64,000 bases of DNA from Pocillopora verrucosa (Eukaryota > Cnidaria > Anthozoa > Scleractinia > Pocilloporidae), in contig NC_089318.1 of the NCBI RefSeq assembly GCF_036669915.1, positions 23,404,725 through 23,468,724 of the forward strand. Direction: 5' to 3'. The translations under genes and the position numbers were made by a program. Numbering within the stretch: the first letter of the stretch is position 1; each line of letters begins with the position of its first letter. The notes below the pieces were generated by a model that saw nothing but the letters and a program-made list of their open reading frames with translations, was not told where the DNA came from and made no database searches. Below are positions 63,866 to 64,000 of the stretch, piece by piece.

Positions 63866-64000
63866 ACAACACTCGAGTTAAATGGCAGTATTTTGGCGTA
63901 GTTTTCGTTTTTAGTTATGGCGTTATTAACAAATTTTAAGGTTACAACTTTCCTTACCTATCGTCTCGTAACAGGGTTCAAAATGTATATTTTTTATTAC

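Overview
The window is animal nuclear DNA. Genes have many small exons, GT-AG introns and AT-rich introns full of short foldback and SINE-like repeats. The repeat families and gene set look like an anthozoan cnidarian such as a coral or sea anemone. That assignment is an inference from sequence style, not from a search.

Layout. (1) 1-5990: a head-to-head pair of RBR-type (RING-IBR-RING) ubiquitin-ligase paralogues. The left gene runs off the window; the right one is complete in two exons. Each has its own TATA box. (2) 7309-25128: a 25-exon plus-strand gene whose reconstructed CDS stays in frame throughout (847 aa). It encodes a membrane-anchored protein with three consecutive START lipid-binding domains. 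Its tenth intron holds an intronless antisense thiopurine S-methyltransferase (TPMT-like) gene, and its introns hold several MITE/SINE-like elements. (3) 27547-28374 and 49950-50918: two single-exon minus-strand genes of unknown function that share a basic coiled-coil N-terminal half and a C-terminal LED-x-F...CRY-x-R motif. (4) 32.6-46.4 kb: a repeat island. It contains a degenerate CCGGAA-rich repeat, a 50-bp minisatellite and a tandem array of tRNA-like units. The array is organised as a ~1.6-kb higher-order repeat. It is interrupted by a truncated Ty3/gypsy-type element, which is itself interrupted by a second gypsy-type element with 96-bp LTRs and a perfect 5-bp target duplication (CCGAG). 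(5) 51773-52525: an intronless N-acylneuraminate-9-phosphatase-like HAD hydrolase. (6) 53702-end: the first 21 coding exons (602 codons) of a canonical nuclear poly(A) polymerase.

The host genes do not form one pathway: they cover ubiquitin ligation, lipid transfer, methyl transfer, sialic-acid phosphate hydrolysis and mRNA polyadenylation. The least ordinary parts are the tRNA-like higher-order array with nested retroelements, the triple-START protein, the divergent RBR pair and the unknown CRY-motif gene pair. Exon limits were read by eye from splice consensus, reading phase and family conservation; no transcript evidence was available.
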